Positions 7,139 to 9,055 of a DNA stretch of 9,055 nucleotides are shown in pieces. Positions within the stretch are counted from its first letter, which is position 1, and each line of letters begins with the position of its first letter. Both the position numbers and the translations under genes were made by a program. The notes beneath the pieces are model-generated. The model worked only from the letters and a program-made list of their open reading frames with translations, had not been told where the DNA came from and searched no databases. This DNA is from Ignavibacteriaceae bacterium (lineage in GTDB: Bacteria > Bacteroidota > Ignavibacteria > Ignavibacteriales > Ignavibacteriaceae). The stretch is taken from positions 1 to 9,055 of the forward strand of contig JALONF010000057.1 of NCBI GenBank assembly GCA_025455085.1. The letters are read 5' to 3'.

Positions 7139-8533
7139 TTAAAATCCTTTCGTATCACCTCTTATCATTTGCCATATTGTTATCAAAATAATTTGGATAT
7201 CAAATTTCATAGACCAATTCTCTATATACCAAAGATCAAATTTCATTTTCTCTGTGATATGTAGTTTACTCTCTTCCTCATCAACAACCTCTCCTCTCAA
7301 TCCGTTAATCTGTGACCAGCCGGTAACACCTGGTCGAACATTATATCTCATTTTTATATCTTCAAAGACTCTCTGATAAACCTGATCAACACCTTTAATA
7401 AGTGGTCTTGGACCAACGACTGACATATCACCTTTAAATACATTAATAAATTGCGGCAGCTCATCAAGATTTGTTTTTCTTAATATTCTGCCTACCCGTG
7501 TCACACGTGGATCTTTTTTAACAATCGGCTCAAATTCAACTGAAGTCTTTCTCTGGTAAGTTAGTGTTCTGAATTTCAGGCATTTAAATGGTTTCTTTTT
7601 CATTCCATATCTTTCCTGAATAAAAAGTGCAGGTCCTTTCGAATCCAACCTTATTAGCAGAGATACGATTGGCATAAACCAAGATAAAACAAATATCATT
7701 ACCATAAGTGAAAAGAAAATATCAAAGACTCTCTTAATAAATCTTCTTAGAAATTCATTTAAAGGTTCATCTCTGACAGTAATTACAGGGATATTACTTA
7801 CAGAACTGATCTGAAACCTGCCTGATAAAAATTTAATAAAATCCGGTATAACATGAATTTTAACTGCATTCCTGTTGCAAATGCTTACGATTTCATCCAG
7901 GTCAATACCTGAATCAGTATGTAATGCAATTACTACATCCTCAACATTTTTTTCTTTGATAATTTTATCTAAGTCAGAGAATGTTCCAATTATTTCATCC
8001 CCAATACTATTATTACTGATGAATCCAACAAACCTATGCCCATACCCCGGATTTTTTGTAATTACTTCACGAAACTTCTCGCCGATTTTGTTGGCACCTA
8101 TTATTAATAAATTTCTAATGGACTTTCCTTTGTTCCGTAAAGCTCTGAATGCTGCTTTAAAAATTATACTCCTGATTGTTATCGTGAAAAAAATCAAAAA
8201 ACCATTTACAAAAACAAAATTTCTTGTATATAATTGTTGCTTGATGATAAAAAGAAAAAGAATGTTAAAAATTGAAACGATTATGGACAGCTTAAGAATA
8301 TTATAAATTTGAATTGGAAAAGGTCGTATTAAAAACTCCTGATAAAAGTCGCTTGAGTTAGTATAGAAAAACCAGACAAAATTCAGTATTACCAAAAGTA
8401 AGTATGGTTGGTTTTTCTCAAGACTCAAGTCAGAAGTGGGCGATATAATTGATGCCAGTAAAAATGAAATATTTAGCAGAAGAAAATCAGTGATTAAACT
8501 GCTTACATATATTGATTTTTTATTGACAATCAT
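7139..8533 (-). CDS. Polyprenyl-phosphate hexose-1-phosphate transferase (WcaJ/WbaP-type initiating sugar transferase)
   Basis: It transfers a sugar-1-phosphate from a UDP-sugar to undecaprenyl phosphate in the inner membrane, the first committed step of exopolysaccharide, capsule or O-antigen synthesis. Its 464 residues are the normal length of the large WcaJ-type form. The N-terminal part has about four hydrophobic helices (roughly 8-30, 43-60, 78-98, 105-125). A Rossmann-like CoA_binding_3 domain follows (about 140-255, glycines at 146 and 151). A hydrophobic segment with P288 (271-295) resembles the re-entrant helix of the family. The catalytic Bac_transf domain (about 264-464) has FKCLKFRTL (316-324), DPRVTRVGR (341-349), the catalytic Asp-Glu pair D357-E358 in NLDELPQ, GDMSVVGPRPL (368-378), RPGVTGWSQINGLRGE (400-415) and a final LWYIENW helix. 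All key motifs are intact. The start at 8533 leaves the first helix complete; no clear Shine-Dalgarno site precedes it. Which sugar is used (glucose, galactose or other) is not decided. Confidence 0.97.
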   Translation of the reverse strand: MIVNKKSIYVSSLITDFLLLNISFLLASIISPTSDLSLEKNQPYLLLVILNFVWFFYTNSSDFYQEFLIRPFPIQIYNILKLSIIVSIFNILFLFIIKQQLYTRNFVFVNGFLIFFTITIRSIIFKAAFRALRNKGKSIRNLLIIGANKIGEKFREVITKNPGYGHRFVGFISNNSIGDEIIGTFSDLDKIIKEKNVEDVVIALHTDSGIDLDEIVSICNRNAVKIHVIPDFIKFLSGRFQISSVSNIPVITVRDEPLNEFLRRFIKRVFDIFFSLMVMIFVLSWFMPIVSLLIRLDSKGPALFIQERYGMKKKPFKCLKFRTLTYQRKTSVEFEPIVKKDPRVTRVGRILRKTNLDELPQFINVFKGDMSVVGPRPLIKGVDQVYQRVFEDIKMRYNVRPGVTGWSQINGLRGEVVDEEESKLHITEKMKFDLWYIENWSMKFDIQIILITIWQMIRGDTKGF

Positions 8534-8585
8534 TATTTATACTTTGATAAGGTAGAAGAAAATATAATCGATAAGAGACTTTGTT

Positions 8586-8614
8586 TATATAATCGGACAT
8601 AAATCATGATTCAA
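8586..8614 (-). promoter_or_regulatory. Candidate promoter of the sugar transferase gene
   Basis: On the minus strand TTGAAT (8614-8609) and TATATA (8591-8586) are 17 bases apart, each matching sigma-70 at 4 of 6 positions. Transcription would start about 45 bases before the ATG at 8533. A perfect 10-base palindrome, AATCATGATT (8602-8611), lies in the spacer and overlaps the -35 box. The region is very AT-rich, so chance matches are likely. Confidence 0.3.
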
Positions 8615-8673
8615 TAATTTTTCAAAACCAATTAATAAATGGATTTGAGTTGATTGAAAATCAATAATTTTTT
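8611..8673. repeat. Pair of 12-base direct repeats 50 bases apart
   Basis: TCAATAATTTTT occurs at 8611-8622 and again at 8661-8672. The second copy is next to a small stem-loop, TTGATT-GAA-AATCAA (8650-8664). They lie just upstream of the candidate sugar transferase promoter, the first overlapping its -35 box. The bases are nearly all A and T, so a functional role is uncertain. Confidence 0.4.
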
Positions 8674-8985
8674 AATTGAAGTGAATGTTTATTTATATAA
8701 TAAACTATTTTTTATTTTCATACTAATTTAACAATAATTAAGAATAATGCAGATATGGAGTATCAATGTTAAATGTGAAAGATGTTCATTTATAGATTTT
8801 ATAAATATTATATTACTCACATGAATCTTTAAAAGTAAATGTTTTAATGAATCATATTTATCAAAGAATTCTCGGCATACTATTTAGTATTATTCATCAA
8901 TAGTTGGTGGAAATGGAAATAAAATGAATAACTATTTTTTATAGAAATTCCCAACGAACATTTAATATCTTTTATTAAATTTTAA

Positions 8986-9013
8986 TTGACTTCCGTCATT
9001 GTTTTTATAAAGT
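8986..9013 (+). promoter_or_regulatory. Weak candidate rightward promoter at the window edge
   Basis: On the plus strand TTGACT (8986-8991) is followed after 16 bases by TAAAGT (9008-9013). The -35 box matches at 5 of 6 positions and the -10 at 4 of 6. It would drive a divergent gene beyond the right edge, which cannot be seen here. Confidence 0.2.
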
Positions 9014-9055
9014 TTGTGCATTGTTTTAAATAAGGAATGAATCGCTAAGATCACT

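Larger units (their letters stand above)
8534..9055. other. AT-rich non-coding region upstream of the sugar transferase gene
   Basis: No convincing gene is seen in these 522 bases on either strand; all frames are broken by frequent stops. They hold the candidate sugar transferase promoter, short AT-rich repeats and a weak rightward promoter candidate at the edge. On the minus strand one frame is open from the right edge for 30 codons, ending with TAA at about 8966. This could be the tail of an upstream gene or chance. I saw neither an ops/JUMPstart element nor an RNA gene. Confidence 0.6.

Noticed and set aside
7067..7264. 65-codon plus-strand open frame starting in the spacer between the glycan genes
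   Set aside because: More than half of it is antisense to the conserved C-terminus of the sugar transferase, and the product looks random.
7875..8306. 143-codon plus-strand open frame
   Set aside because: It lies wholly antisense to the sugar transferase, whose motifs are intact across this stretch; its translation has no recognisable domain.
8747..8824. 25-codon plus-strand open frame starting with ATGCAGATATGG
   Set aside because: It is very short, has no ribosome binding site and shows no recognisable pattern in an AT-rich region.

Overview
The window is AT-rich and all three genes lie on the minus strand, reading from right to left. It looks like a member of the Bacteroidota/Ignavibacteriota (FCB) group, and I favour Ignavibacteria. 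The reasons are a gingipain-like (peptidase family C25) surface protease with a type IX secretion (T9SS) C-terminal sorting domain, the 'NYPNPF' form of that sorting domain, weak or missing Shine-Dalgarno sites, and promoter-like boxes of the TAnnTTTG kind. The taxon is inferred from these traits and not from a marker gene.

Layout from right to left, in the direction of transcription. Positions 9055-8534 are AT-rich non-coding DNA upstream of the first gene, with one candidate promoter for it and a weaker candidate pointing the other way at the edge. Positions 8533-7139 encode a 464-residue membrane polyprenyl-phosphate hexose-1-phosphate transferase, the enzyme that starts an exopolysaccharide, capsule or O-antigen repeat unit. 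A 200-base spacer follows, then a GT4-family glycosyltransferase of 380 residues (6938-5796), and then a 213-base spacer with a candidate promoter overlapped by an inverted repeat. The rest, 5582 to the left edge, is one uninterrupted reading frame with no stop codon inside the window: 1860 codons of a giant secreted C25 cysteine peptidase. Only its last few tens of residues are expected to lie beyond position 1.

The first two genes fit as the initiating step and one elongating step of a lipid-linked surface glycan, both at the cytoplasmic face of the inner membrane. The protease is exported by Sec and then probably by T9SS. Its catalytic His and Cys are both present. After the protease domain it carries adhesion-like beta domains, a five-repeat propeller-like array and the sorting domain. 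In Porphyromonas the T9SS sortase PorU, itself a C25 protein, joins cargo to a special lipopolysaccharide, so a C25 protein beside polysaccharide genes may be more than chance. The sequence alone does not show whether this one is a PorU-type sortase or a secreted protease. I see no RNA genes, CRISPR arrays, insertion sequences or phage genes.
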